Source of the DNA: Tildeniella nuda ZEHNDER 1965/U140
Lineage (GTDB): Bacteria; Cyanobacteriota; Cyanobacteriia; Leptolyngbyales; Leptolyngbyaceae
DNA: 64,000 nt
Direction of reading: 5' to 3'
NCBI GenBank assembly: GCA_019358895.1
Contig: JAHHIG010000001.1
Location: 62,001 to 126,000 of the forward strand
The translations under genes and the position numbers were made by a program. Below the pieces are notes generated by a model, which made no database searches, had not been told where the DNA came from, and saw only the letters and a program-made list of their open reading frames with translations. Positions 28,661 to 37,673 of this stretch are shown piece by piece; the stretch's first letter is position 1; each line of letters opens with the position of its first letter.

Positions 28661-29644
28661 ATGGCAGAAACACTTTTCTTTAATGCCCTGCGCGAAGCGA
28701 TCGACGAAGAAATGGAGCGCGACCCAACCGTAATGGTCATGGGGGAAGACGTAGGGCATTACGGCGGTTCCTATAAGGTGACGAAGGATCTGTACAAGAA
28801 GTATGGTGATTTGCGGTTGTTGGATACGCCGATCGCCGAGAATAGCTTTACTGGCATGGCTGTAGGAGCCGCGATGACCGGTCTGCGACCCATCATCGAA
28901 GGGATGAACATGGGCTTTTTGCTGCTGGCATTTAACCAGATTGCCAACAATGCTGGAATGCTGCGCTATACGTCTGGCGGCAATTTCAAGATTCCGATGG
29001 TGATTCGAGGCCCTGGTGGTGTGGGTCGGCAACTTGGCGCAGAACATTCGCAGCGGTTAGAGACGTACTTCCAGGCAGTGCCGGGGCTAAAAATCATTGC
29101 GTGTTCCACTCCCTACAATGCGAAAGGGCTGCTGAAGTCGGCGATTCGTGACAACAACCCCGTGCTGTTTTTTGAACACGTCCTGCTCTACAATCTGAAG
29201 GAAGATTTACCAGAGGGCGAGTATCTGTTGCCTCTAAATAAGGCAGAAGTGGTGCGATCGGGCGAAGATGTCACGATCATCACCTACTCCCGGATGCGGC
29301 ATCACGTGATGCAGGCAGTGAAGACCCTAGAAAAAGATGGCTACGATCCAGAAGTGATCGATCTGCTGTCGCTGAAGCCACTGGACTTTGACACGATCGG
29401 CGCATCCATTCGCAAAACCCATCGTGTGATCATTGTGGAAGAGGCAATGCGGACGGGCGGCATTGCGGCAGAAGTGATTGCGTCGATTAACGATCGCCTG
29501 TTTGACGAGTTGGATGCACCCGTTTTGCGGCTCTCATCTCAAGACATTCCCACCCCTTACAATGGCGGTTTGGAAAATCTGACGATCGTCCAGCCCCAAC
29601 AAATTGTCGAAGCCGTCCAGAAAATGGTGGCGCTCAAAGTTTAA
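28661..29644 (+). CDS. pdhB: Pyruvate dehydrogenase E1 beta subunit
   Basis: A 327-residue E1-beta starting [14 protein letters not shown] after the ribosome site AGAGGA (28651-28656); a TTG seven codons upstream is not needed. It pairs with E1-alpha to decarboxylate pyruvate, passing the acetyl group to E2 on the way to acetyl-CoA. Typical stretches are [52 protein letters not shown] (about 127-143) and the C-terminal domain with [13 protein letters not shown] and [10 protein letters not shown]. The alpha and E2 genes are not in the window. The heptamer tract lies in its leader or promoter region. Confidence 0.96.
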   Translation: MAETLFFNALREAIDEEMERDPTVMVMGEDVGHYGGSYKVTKDLYKKYGDLRLLDTPIAENSFTGMAVGAAMTGLRPIIEGMNMGFLLLAFNQIANNAGMLRYTSGGNFKIPMVIRGPGGVGRQLGAEHSQRLETYFQAVPGLKIIACSTPYNAKGLLKSAIRDNNPVLFFEHVLLYNLKEDLPEGEYLLPLNKAEVVRSGEDVTIITYSRMRHHVMQAVKTLEKDGYDPEVIDLLSLKPLDFDTIGASIRKTHRVIIVEEAMRTGGIAAEVIASINDRLFDELDAPVLRLSSQDIPTPYNGGLENLTIVQPQQIVEAVQKMVALKV

Positions 29645-29655
29645 GCTGGACGCTG

Positions 29656-29880
29656 ATGAAAGCAGATCACGACCAACTCATTCATTTCGCTTTGTGCCTT
29701 AACAATGAGGGCTACAAAGCTTCACTAGAAGTCGGAAAACTGTATCGCATGATTGCTGATGAGCAAGCTACAGCACATGGGTTGGTACGGATTGTGGATG
29801 GAAGCGGTGAAGATTATGCTTTTTCGACGAATCGTTCCATCCAATCCCATTACCGCAAAATGTGGAAGCAGTTCTGCTAA
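29656..29880 (+). CDS. Conserved hypothetical protein (74 residues)
   Basis: It starts 11 bases after the pdhB stop. The sequence is soluble, with an N-terminal helix (MKADHDQLIHFALCLNNEGYK...) and a beta-rich middle ending ATAHGLVRIVDGSGEDYAF. It resembles short cyanobacterial proteins seen beside toxin-antitoxin genes, but I cannot assign a family with certainty. It is on the same strand as the DUF4258/YgiT-like pair 32 bases further on and could be co-transcribed with it. Confidence 0.65.
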   Translation: MKADHDQLIHFALCLNNEGYKASLEVGKLYRMIADEQATAHGLVRIVDGSGEDYAFSTNRSIQSHYRKMWKQFC

Positions 29881-29911
29881 AAGCATCTTAAGCCTGTAAG
29901 AGAATAGTCCC

Positions 29912-30244
29912 ATGACTTCTCTCATTGAAGACATCCGCCAGAAAATTGCTGATGAGCGATATGAGTTTTCCAAACATGCTGTTGATCAGTCAATCTTGAG
30001 ACAAATCCAGGTTCAAGAAGTCAGAGAAACGATCGCCAAGGGTCAGGTTATTGAGCATTATCCAAACGATAAGTATGGTCCGAGTTGTCTTATTAGTGGC
30101 GTGACTCAAACCCAACGGAGACTTCACATTCAATGTAGTTATCCGCCTCGTCCCTTGCTGAAAATTATCACTTTATACGAACCTGACCCGCAGCGATGGA
30201 ATGCTGACTTCACACAAAGGAGGAACCGCAATGATGAGTTATGA
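29912..30244 (+). CDS. DUF4258 protein, putative toxin
   Basis: A 110-residue protein. The N-terminal IRQKIADERYEFSKHAVDQS (His in the SKHA motif) and the core VQEVRETIAKGQVIEHYPND, SCLISG and LHIQCS...LKIITLYEPDP match DUF4258, a small RelE-like fold often encoded with an antitoxin. Such proteins are predicted mRNA interferases, but the activity is not established for this family. The stop overlaps the next gene's start by 14 bases, the common arrangement of a two-gene module. Confidence 0.85.
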   Translation: MTSLIEDIRQKIADERYEFSKHAVDQSILRQIQVQEVRETIAKGQVIEHYPNDKYGPSCLISGVTQTQRRLHIQCSYPPRPLLKIITLYEPDPQRWNADFTQRRNRNDEL

Positions 30245-30455
30245 GCAAGAAACGTTGGTTGAAAAACAAGTGACTTACACGCTCCAACTGAATGGGCAAG
30301 TCTTTGTCATTGAGAATGTACCTGCTCGCATCAATGAAGAAACTGGAGAACAGTTTTTTTCTCCATCAACGGTAGAGCATTTGCAGCAAATTATCCTGAC
30401 TCGACAAGAGCCAGATCGCTTTGCAGAAGTCCCTGTATATAACTATGGGACTTAA
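30231..30455 (+). CDS. YgiT/MqsA-like antitoxin lacking its zinc cysteines
   Basis: A 74-residue protein from ATG 30231 (or 30234), with a perfect AAAGGAGGAA ribosome site at 30216-30225. The order of elements follows the YgiT-type zinc-finger proteins: a strand TYTLQLNGQVFVIENVPA, then the place where CxxC should be (INEETGEQFF), then STVEHLQQIIL. All cysteines of the usual CxxC pairs are missing, so the finger cannot hold zinc. It overlaps the DUF4258 gene, which supports a toxin-antitoxin reading. It has no separate HTH DNA-binding domain. Confidence 0.78.
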   Translation: MMSYEQETLVEKQVTYTLQLNGQVFVIENVPARINEETGEQFFSPSTVEHLQQIILTRQEPDRFAEVPVYNYGT

Positions 30456-30495
30456 TCACGATCACTGTAGTGACGCGACTTGTCGAATTCAACTA

Positions 30496-30520
30496 TAAAA
30501 AAGCCTCTCCGAAGAGAGGC
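30496..30520 (-). terminator. Intrinsic terminator of the seven-repeat membrane protein gene
   Basis: On the minus strand GCCTCTC-TTCG-GAGAGGC, a seven-pair stem with a stable UUCG loop, is followed by TTTTTT. It lies about 30 bases after the stop of the gene at 30549 and may also stop the toxin-antitoxin transcript arriving from the other side. Confidence 0.93.
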
Positions 30521-30548
30521 GATGGTGTGAGCCTTTTAAGGAATGGGA

Positions 30549-33500
30549 TTAGACACCTTTGACGGCGATCGCGCCTGCTAAGGCAGCAGCACCAGCCGAC
30601 ACAAGTGCAGTGCCAAACAACCACCAGGCAGCACTGGCAGCCGCTTTTTGGGTTTCCTTTACCTGCTTCTGCGCCTGATATTTGACCTCTTCCAGTCGTC
30701 GTTGTGCTTCGCCTTGCAGACGCTCTGCACGACGCAATACACTGCTGCGGGCATCTTCGACCTGATCGATGATGTGATTTGCTTGCTCTTCGGAAATATC
30801 ATCACGAGAACTCATCACGGCGACCAGCGTTTCGCGGTTGAAACTGCCAAGCCGATCGCGCATTGCGTCAAAGCCAGCCTGGGGATCGTAGAACATGGTG
30901 CGAACGTCGCGCTTGATGCCGTCGTAGTTGAGTTCGGGGCGATCGAGCGCGTTCAGGTAATCCCGAATGCGCGCCAGAATGCCATCGATCACCGACTGAA
31001 TGCGGTTCTGGATCTTTTGAATCTGAGCCGATACCTGATCGCGTACAGCCAACACCTGATCGACAATCCGTTCCGCTTCTGCTGTAGATATATCCTGGCG
31101 TTGAGAGAGCAGCGCCACGATGGTTGACCGATCGACCTGGCTGAGGCGATCGCCCAAGCTGCTGGCTCCTGAGCGGGGATCATTCAGCAGCAGTTGCAGA
31201 TCGCGCTTAATGCCGTCAGGGTTGAGTTCATCCTTGTTGGTTTGGAGCAAGTAGCTTTCCACGTTGGTCTGGAAATCTTGCACACGCTGTTTGGTGCGCG
31301 ATGCCAGACGACGCGGTGAGCGGACAATACGACGAATCGCTTCCTGCACCTGATCGATAGACTGGTTGACTTGCTCTTCGGTGAGATCATCTCGTTGGCT
31401 AAGCAGTTTGACCAGCGTTTCACGATCGACCTGCGAGAGGCGTTGCCGTAGCGCGATCGTGCCCTGTTTTGGATCATCCAGCAGTGTCTTCAAGTCGCTC
31501 TGAATGCCATCAGGATCAAGCTCCGATAGGTTAGTGCGTCGCAGATAGTCGGCGATCGCGGTACTCACCTGGTCATACTGATCCTTCGCTTTATCCGCCA
31601 CGATTTGCGGTGCATGGAGGACGCTATACCGCACGTCTTCAAGCTGAGTGATGATGCGATCGGCTTCCTCGGGTGTCATATCCTGCCGCTGAGCGAGAAG
31701 CTGCACGAGCGTATCACGATCGACCTGGCTGAGGCGCTCACGCAGGGCATACCGTCCCGCCTGCGGATCATCTAACAGCAGTCTAAAGTCGCGCTTAATG
31801 CCGTCGGGGTTGAGTTCTGACTTGTTGGTATTTCGCAGATAGTTTTCGACGCGATCGCGCACTGCCAATGCCTCTGCCTTCACGCGCTCTTGAGATTCAT
31901 GCGCTGTACTTAGAACATTGTCACGAGTGCTTTCAAGTTGGCTGACGATGCGATCGGCTTCTTCGGGTGTGGTGTCCGGTCGCTGCGCGAGTATGGCGAT
32001 CAGCGTATTGCGGTCAAATTGGCTGAGTCGAGACTGCAAGGCATCAAAACCAGCCTCGCGATCGTCCAGCAGCAGACGAAAATCTCGCTGAATACCGTCA
32101 GGGTTGAGTTCATCTTTGCCAGTCGATCGCAGATAATTTTCTACTCGACCGCGAACATCTTTGGACTGCTCATCAGTTGCCGCTGCCTGTACAGTGCCAA
32201 GCACCGAAACGCGAATCGTTTCGAGCTGATCCGCGATTTCCGACACTCTTGCAGGTGTGAGGTCACTGCGTTGCGACAGCACCTCCACAAAATAGGCGCG
32301 ATTCAGTTGTTCCAGTTGGCGTTGCACCGTCACTGGGTCGGCTTCAGGATCGTAGATGGCATCCCTGAACTCGGTTTGCAGCGTTTCGCGGTTGAAGTGC
32401 CAGTAGTAGGTGTTCAACAGGTAGTTTTCAGCATCTGCCTTGACCGTGTTGAAGGGTGCTCCTGGTACCTTTTGAGCAATCTGCTTCGTTGTATCGCTGA
32501 CTTTATCTTTGGCTGTCTGAAGCTGACCAAGAATTTTTTCGACGCTCAGATCAGACAAATCACCGCGTTGCAGCACTGTGCCCATGAGAGTCGTAAAGCC
32601 AAGCTGGAGCGCTTGACTGACTGGACTAACGTCTGCCTTGGGCGATTGTGCCAGTTGTCCTGATGATGCCAGACTTCTTTGCTGACGAACCTCTTCAGTC
32701 AGACGATCGATCTTGGCGTTTAGTTCGCTAGAGTTTAGCGCCTCAGGCTGAGCAGACTTGAGGTACTCCACCAACTCTGAGGTTGGGTCTTTCTTCTGAA
32801 ACTGGTTGACGACCGTTTGCCAAACCGATTCAAGCTGACCCACGACACGCTCAACATCTCGGCGGGAAAGATCGGTGCGGCTGCTCACCAAATTCATGAA
32901 GGTGGCGCGATCGATACTCCGCAGGCGATCGGCGATCTCTACTGGCGAACCACTACCCGCAATCTCTTTTAACTCTGGATCGTTGACCAATTTCTCAAAT
33001 TCGCCCCGGATCTTGGACATATCCAACCCTGCTGGGCGCAAAGCATCCAGATAATCCTCAATGGAATCCCGTACGCTGGCTGGGTCAAGCCCTGTACCCA
33101 GTTCTCGCCGGACGGCTGCTGCCGCTGCTTCTGCGGTTGAAACAACCTGACTGTTTACAGCTTTAGCTCCGAGAGCCGCGGTTGCCGTCCCGAAAATTGC
33201 TTGAAATCCTGACACGGCAGTATTCACGACCGAGCCAGCCAGAGAGCCAACAGTTAACGAACTAAATAAGACTAACAAAACGAAGTAAGCGCCCCAAATA
33301 ACAACGCCGACGATCGCGCCTAAGGCAGAACTGGTAATTAAACTCAGCTTCACCGCTAAGAGGCACGCCAGAAACAGCGCTACGCTAACTGTAAGCAGCG
33401 TCCATAGACCGACAGCAAAGCCAATTTTCTTGACTGTGCCGCCCAGACTGCCCGACTCATGGCTGTCAGAATCAGAATCATCGCTCGACGATCGCCCAAG

Positions 33501-33713
33501 GTACGAAATACCCGCTGCTACCGAGAGATTGGTAAGCAGTAATTGAAAAGCAAATGCCAGAACTAAACCTGCAATTAAGGCGATAAAAAATTGAGGTCCT
33601 GAGAAAACTAAAGCTGCCCTTTCCGGTGTACTGACTGCCCCATCCAAAGGCACCTGCGCCATCCATATCGGAAGGCGATCGAGATCCAACGCCATCCTAA
33701 AGTCATCAATCAT
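30549..33713 (-). CDS. Giant membrane protein with seven about 95-residue helical repeats
   Basis: 1054 residues. The N-terminal third has three hydrophobic helices (about 43-62, 97-122, 131-158), and one more lies at the end (about 1030-1050). Between them run seven repeats of about 78 conserved residues plus linker. The best copies follow YL..T...ELNPDGI.RD, then LLLDDP..G...L..RLSQ.DR.TL, then LL.QR.D.T.EEA.RI..Q.E..R..VL. Copies 3-6 are most alike; the first two and the last are diverged. It lacks a signal peptide cleavage site and known catalytic motifs. The repeats are probably helical and cytoplasmic or periplasmic depending on topology. It is related to uncharacterised cyanobacterial membrane proteins; I do not recognise a function. 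Confidence 0.82.
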   Translation of the reverse strand: MIDDFRMALDLDRLPIWMAQVPLDGAVSTPERAALVFSGPQFFIALIAGLVLAFAFQLLLTNLSVAAGISYLGRSSSDDSDSDSHESGSLGGTVKKIGFAVGLWTLLTVSVALFLACLLAVKLSLITSSALGAIVGVVIWGAYFVLLVLFSSLTVGSLAGSVVNTAVSGFQAIFGTATAALGAKAVNSQVVSTAEAAAAAVRRELGTGLDPASVRDSIEDYLDALRPAGLDMSKIRGEFEKLVNDPELKEIAGSGSPVEIADRLRSIDRATFMNLVSSRTDLSRRDVERVVGQLESVWQTVVNQFQKKDPTSELVEYLKSAQPEALNSSELNAKIDRLTEEVRQQRSLASSGQLAQSPKADVSPVSQALQLGFTTLMGTVLQRGDLSDLSVEKILGQLQTAKDKVSDTTKQIAQKVPGAPFNTVKADAENYLLNTYYWHFNRETLQTEFRDAIYDPEADPVTVQRQLEQLNRAYFVEVLSQRSDLTPARVSEIADQLETIRVSVLGTVQAAATDEQSKDVRGRVENYLRSTGKDELNPDGIQRDFRLLLDDREAGFDALQSRLSQFDRNTLIAILAQRPDTTPEEADRIVSQLESTRDNVLSTAHESQERVKAEALAVRDRVENYLRNTNKSELNPDGIKRDFRLLLDDPQAGRYALRERLSQVDRDTLVQLLAQRQDMTPEEADRIITQLEDVRYSVLHAPQIVADKAKDQYDQVSTAIADYLRRTNLSELDPDGIQSDLKTLLDDPKQGTIALRQRLSQVDRETLVKLLSQRDDLTEEQVNQSIDQVQEAIRRIVRSPRRLASRTKQRVQDFQTNVESYLLQTNKDELNPDGIKRDLQLLLNDPRSGASSLGDRLSQVDRSTIVALLSQRQDISTAEAERIVDQVLAVRDQVSAQIQKIQNRIQSVIDGILARIRDYLNALDRPELNYDGIKRDVRTMFYDPQAGFDAMRDRLGSFNRETLVAVMSSRDDISEEQANHIIDQVEDARSSVLRRAERLQGEAQRRLEEVKYQAQKQVKETQKAAASAAWWLFGTALVSAGAAALAGAIAVKGV

Positions 33714-34208
33714 ACGAATTTTCCTCGTGAACGCTCAACTGAAGCCGCCCTTAATCTGTAGAGAGCTGACACACCGTTTGAATCATGTCTCCCGTTGTAG
33801 ATAGAATCGCCGAGTGCGAGGCTCTGCTTCATCTCTCCTGAGGGTGAGGCGATCGTTCCCAAAGGGATGAAATGAGCCTGAGCGCAGAAAGCAGAGACTT
33901 GGGCATTGAAAATCAAAGCACACCGGATATTTTCTTCCTTGCGATTTTGAGAAAGCGTTTCTCTCGTTCGGGAATGTCACCCAGTGTGCTGTATTTGTAT
34001 TACAATACTACTTTTGTAGTATGAGCAAGTGCTTTGTGCGAAGAGGTTTGGGAAGCACAATCGTTTGTTGCCTGGATTGAAGCGCCTGGACTGAAGCGAA
34101 CGTCCATTAGCGGAAATCAGCAAAATCTAACGTTAACAGGTGGTGGTTAGCGTTGGGTTAACTGAATTGCTCGACACAAACCTCGCATCGACCGTTTTAG
34201 GAGGAATC
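33714..34208. other. Divergent intergenic region with palindrome
   Basis: 495 bases upstream of the repeat membrane protein and the ABC exporter. An 18-base perfect palindrome ATACTAC-TTTT-GTAGTAT at 34005-34022, preceded by the related GTATTACAATAC, could be an operator or a promoter element for the exporter. No gene is visible. An in-frame GTG at 34140 could extend the exporter but is less likely than ATG 34209. Confidence 0.5.
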
Positions 34209-36023
34209 ATGGCGAAATTTCAAGACCTTATTCGCTACTACGATCGGTACTGGCGAATCTCCGTCTTCAGCGTTGCAATGATGAGTGCCTTTGAAGTGAT
34301 TGATTTATTTGGTCCCTACGCGATCGGGCAAATTCTCAACGTGCTGTCCAAGCAACCCGTCGATCAGCCTGTGCAGAACCTGATTACAGGCGTTGCCAAT
34401 GTGACAGGACAACCCCAAGGACAAACGCTTTCGTTGGCTGTGCTGTTGGCGTTGGTCTGCCTTGTCTCGGTGGGGCGGGCACCCATTCAACCCTGGCTGG
34501 GTCCCTGGTTTAACTGGGATACTGCCTTTCGTGCGCGTCGAGATCATGCCCAGAAAGCGTTGGAAAAGGTGCTCACCTTGCCGCTGGAGTTTTACGACGA
34601 AAATAATCCTGGGCGGATTGCAGCACGGGTTGCCAAAGGTATCTCTAACCACACCTGGACGTATCCCGAAATTACCGGGCAGTTTTTGCCCAAACTGTTT
34701 CGGATTGTGGGCATTTTCACCGTGATCTGGTTGATCGATTGGCGCATTGCGATCGTGCTGCTGATCTCGTTTATCGGCATTCTCAGCTTCAGTTTGTCTG
34801 GTTTAACCAAATTAACCAAGCAGGAGGAAAAGCTCGATCGCTACATTGAAGACACCGAAAGCCGCAACTCGGAAATCATCACCAACATTAAAACCGTGAA
34901 AGCCTTTGCCACCGAAGCGCAAGAGCTGACCCGACAACGCCAACGGTTCGATCGCGAGTTCAAGGTGGTGGATTATCGTATCCACAAAGGCTACGTCATG
35001 CTGGGCATGTATGAGCGGACGATCGTGCAAAGCTGCGTCTTTCTGGTGCTGGTGTTTACGCTCATGGCAGCAGTGCGGGGCGAAATCTCGCTGGGGCATT
35101 TTGTCACCACGCTAACGGTTTCTAGCATGGCGTATGCCGAAGTGGAGCCGATTAGCCAACTGGCGGAAGTTTTTGCGCGTCGCTATGCATCAATGATTCG
35201 CTTTCACGAATTTATGCAGCTTCCGGCTGGCAGAGATGCGGGTAGTCTGGTGCGAGACAAGGATGCCGAGCCGTATCAGTTCACAGGCAAAGTGGAATTT
35301 TCGCACCTAACCTTCGGGTATGACCCCGATCGTCCGGTGCTAAAAGACATCAACCTGCTGATCGAACCCTATCAAACAGTGGCGTTGGTGGGGCGTTCCG
35401 GCTCTGGCAAGTCCACACTGGTCAAGCTCCTGTTTCGCTACTTCGAGCCAAACAGCGGCAGCATTCTCATGGATGGTCACGACCTGCGCCGCCTGGATGT
35501 GACAGGCTACCGGAAACGGCTGGCGATCGTCCACCAGGAGGTAGACATCTTCAACGGTACGTTGATGGACAATCTACTCTACGGCAACCCCAGCGCCACT
35601 CCAGAGCAAGTCCGAGAGGCGTGTCGCATTGCCCAGGCAGACGACTTTATTCGGCACATGCCTCTGGGCTACGCCACAGTCGTTGGTGAACGCGGTGTAC
35701 GACTCTCTGGTGGTCAGCGTCAACGAGTCGGCATTGCCCGCGCCCTGATTATGGAACCGGATGTGCTGATTTTTGACGAAGCGACCTCCAGTTTGGATTA
35801 CGAGTCGGAGCGATCGATTCAACTGGCGATGCGCGCTATTCTCGGCACCCGCACGCTGATCATCATCGCCCACCGTCTCAGCACCGTCCGCGAGGCAGAC
35901 AAAATTGTCGTTCTCGAAAACGGTCACATCGTCGAAGTCGGCAACCACGACGAACTCCTGAACCGCGAAGGTATCTATCGTCGCCTTCACTCCTTGCAAG
36001 AAACAGGAGAATTGCTTGCTTAG
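34209..36023 (+). CDS. ABC exporter, fused permease-ATPase
   Basis: A 604-residue half-transporter from ATG 34209 with GGAGGA just upstream. Residues 1-320 hold the six-helix membrane domain (type IV exporter fold, with FYDENNPGRIAARV as the coupling segment). The ATPase follows: Walker A VGRSGSGKSTLV, Q-loop IVHQEVDIFNGT, signature LSGGQRQRVGIARAL, Walker B VLIFDEATSSLD and H-loop IIAHRLSTV. It works as a homodimer or with another half. Lipid, peptide or drug export are possible; the substrate is unknown. Confidence 0.95.
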   Translation: MAKFQDLIRYYDRYWRISVFSVAMMSAFEVIDLFGPYAIGQILNVLSKQPVDQPVQNLITGVANVTGQPQGQTLSLAVLLALVCLVSVGRAPIQPWLGPWFNWDTAFRARRDHAQKALEKVLTLPLEFYDENNPGRIAARVAKGISNHTWTYPEITGQFLPKLFRIVGIFTVIWLIDWRIAIVLLISFIGILSFSLSGLTKLTKQEEKLDRYIEDTESRNSEIITNIKTVKAFATEAQELTRQRQRFDREFKVVDYRIHKGYVMLGMYERTIVQSCVFLVLVFTLMAAVRGEISLGHFVTTLTVSSMAYAEVEPISQLAEVFARRYASMIRFHEFMQLPAGRDAGSLVRDKDAEPYQFTGKVEFSHLTFGYDPDRPVLKDINLLIEPYQTVALVGRSGSGKSTLVKLLFRYFEPNSGSILMDGHDLRRLDVTGYRKRLAIVHQEVDIFNGTLMDNLLYGNPSATPEQVREACRIAQADDFIRHMPLGYATVVGERGVRLSGGQRQRVGIARALIMEPDVLIFDEATSSLDYESERSIQLAMRAILGTRTLIIIAHRLSTVREADKIVVLENGHIVEVGNHDELLNREGIYRRLHSLQETGELLA

Positions 36024-36446
36024 CGCACGAATCGAAGGCAATAGCGGGTGAAACGCGCATACACTTGGCGATGTTCGATAGAGCCAATTTATATTGGACA
36101 TCGCCTACTGGTAGTCTTTTGTAGTAAAGGATGTAGAAAAGGTAGGGAGCAACCCAGGACTCTAGAGACAAAATTGAGAATGAGCGAAAAGAGGCTTCAA
36201 GCAGCAAAAGCACTCGTCAAGCGGCTCAACCCAAGCAAGTAGTCAAGAAGATTAATGGAGAATACCAAAAATGCGTTTCAAAGGACGGCTGATTCGATTA
36301 AGGATAGCTTGACTCCCGACGAAGATGCGGTTTAATAGCGGTTTGTTTAGCGGTTTAGTATCTAAAAGCATTCAAAAGGCAGAGGTTTTTACAAGTAATT
36401 TTGGTGCAACATCTTAAGTATTGACTCTAACGAAAGATTAAGTGAA
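36024..36446. other. Intergenic region before the acyl-dehydrogenase cluster
   Basis: 423 bases. A 64-codon frame at 36048-36242 and a 26-codon frame at about 36255-36335 show no recognisable protein and are not called. No terminator is seen. The GTG start of the next gene lies at its end. Confidence 0.4.
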
Positions 36447-37673
36447 GTGCTGCCAACTCTTGTTGACTCCTTGCCAAGTTTGATTGGTAAACAAAGCGGC
36501 TTGCCCCTGGATGAACTGCTAGTTCGAGCGACTAAAGTTGCTGATTTTTGTGCGACTAATGCGGCTGCGATCGATCACAACGGTGCCTTTCCAGTCGAAG
36601 AATTTGAGCTGATTGCGAAAGCAGGTCTATTGGCAGCACCCTTGCAGCCAGACTTAGGCGGGTTGGGCGTAGGGCTTGACGCAAGCCTCACCTGTGAATT
36701 GCTTATGCTCCTTAAACAGATGGGACGCGGTAATTTAGCAGTGGGTCGCCTTTACGAAGGGCATGTAAACGCACTGCAACTCATTCAAACGTTTGGCACA
36801 CAAGCGCAGATGGAAGCGTATGCCAGTGATGCCCGCGATCGCCATAAAATCTTTGGCGTTTGGAATGCAGAAGCAGAAGATGGAGTCAAAGTGCATCCTC
36901 TGGAAGGTGGTCGGTATCGTTTAGACGGTTCAAAGACGTTCTGTTCCGGTTCTGGCTTTGTCGATCGCCCATTTGTCAATGGACCGTTGGGAGATAAACC
37001 CTGGCAAATGTGTATCGTACCAATGGAAGCGGTGGCGACGGTGAGTGATCCTACCTGGTGGCAACCGTCAGGGATGCGAGCCACTGCCAGTTTTAAGGTG
37101 GATTTTAGCGGTGTCGAGTTGGATGCGAGTGCACTGATTGGACAACCGGGTGATTACTTTCGGCAGCCCTGGTTAACGACTGGCGTGATTCGCTTTGCAG
37201 CCGTGCAGTTAGGAGGCGCAGAGGCGCTCTTTGATGCGACCCGACAATACTTACGCGACTTAAATCGCACCAGTGATCCTTACCAGCAAGAACGGCTCGG
37301 TCGGATGGCGATCGCGCTTGAAAGCGGCAATCTCTGGCTACACGGCGCAGCGGAGCTTGTGCAATCGTATGCTCCCATTTTTGGTGGTCATCCCGATCAG
37401 TCGTATCAGCAGGCAGAGAAGCTCGTTGCTTATGCCAACATGGTGCGAACAGCGATCGAACAGATCTGTATGGATGTGATGCAACTGTGTGAGCGATCAG
37501 TTGGCACTCGTGGCTTACTGCCGCCGCATCCAATGGAGCGCATTATTCGAGATTTGACCCTCTATTTGCGTCAACCTGTGTTTGATGCGGCTCTGGCTAA
37601 CGTTGGACAGTATGCGTTATCCGAAGCAAGCGCCACCCATTCACTATGGTCTTATGAACGCTCCGATCGCTAG
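36447..37673 (+). CDS. Acyl-CoA dehydrogenase-like flavoprotein
   Basis: A 408-residue member of the acyl-CoA dehydrogenase fold, with an N-terminal helical domain (to about 120; GGLGVGLDASL), a beta domain (RLDGSKTFCSGSGF) and a C-terminal helical domain. The usual catalytic Glu near YEG at the C-terminus is not evident, and a GRLYEGHVNA motif occurs earlier. The subgroup may therefore oxidise or hydroxylate a non-CoA substrate. It starts at GTG 36447 with no better ATG. It overlaps the deacetylase gene by 20 bases, and the deacetylase overlaps the methyltransferase, so the three are one translationally coupled operon. Confidence 0.85.
   Translation: MLPTLVDSLPSLIGKQSGLPLDELLVRATKVADFCATNAAAIDHNGAFPVEEFELIAKAGLLAAPLQPDLGGLGVGLDASLTCELLMLLKQMGRGNLAVGRLYEGHVNALQLIQTFGTQAQMEAYASDARDRHKIFGVWNAEAEDGVKVHPLEGGRYRLDGSKTFCSGSGFVDRPFVNGPLGDKPWQMCIVPMEAVATVSDPTWWQPSGMRATASFKVDFSGVELDASALIGQPGDYFRQPWLTTGVIRFAAVQLGGAEALFDATRQYLRDLNRTSDPYQQERLGRMAIALESGNLWLHGAAELVQSYAPIFGGHPDQSYQQAEKLVAYANMVRTAIEQICMDVMQLCERSVGTRGLLPPHPMERIIRDLTLYLRQPVFDAALANVGQYALSEASATHSLWSYERSDR

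Noticed and set aside
30648-31127. Long plus-strand frames opposite the seven-repeat protein (also 31938-32663)
   Set aside because: They are antisense shadows produced by the biased codons of the repeats.
36048-36242. 64-codon frame before the acyl-dehydrogenase gene
   Set aside because: No motif or ribosome site; its sequence reads like translated spacer.
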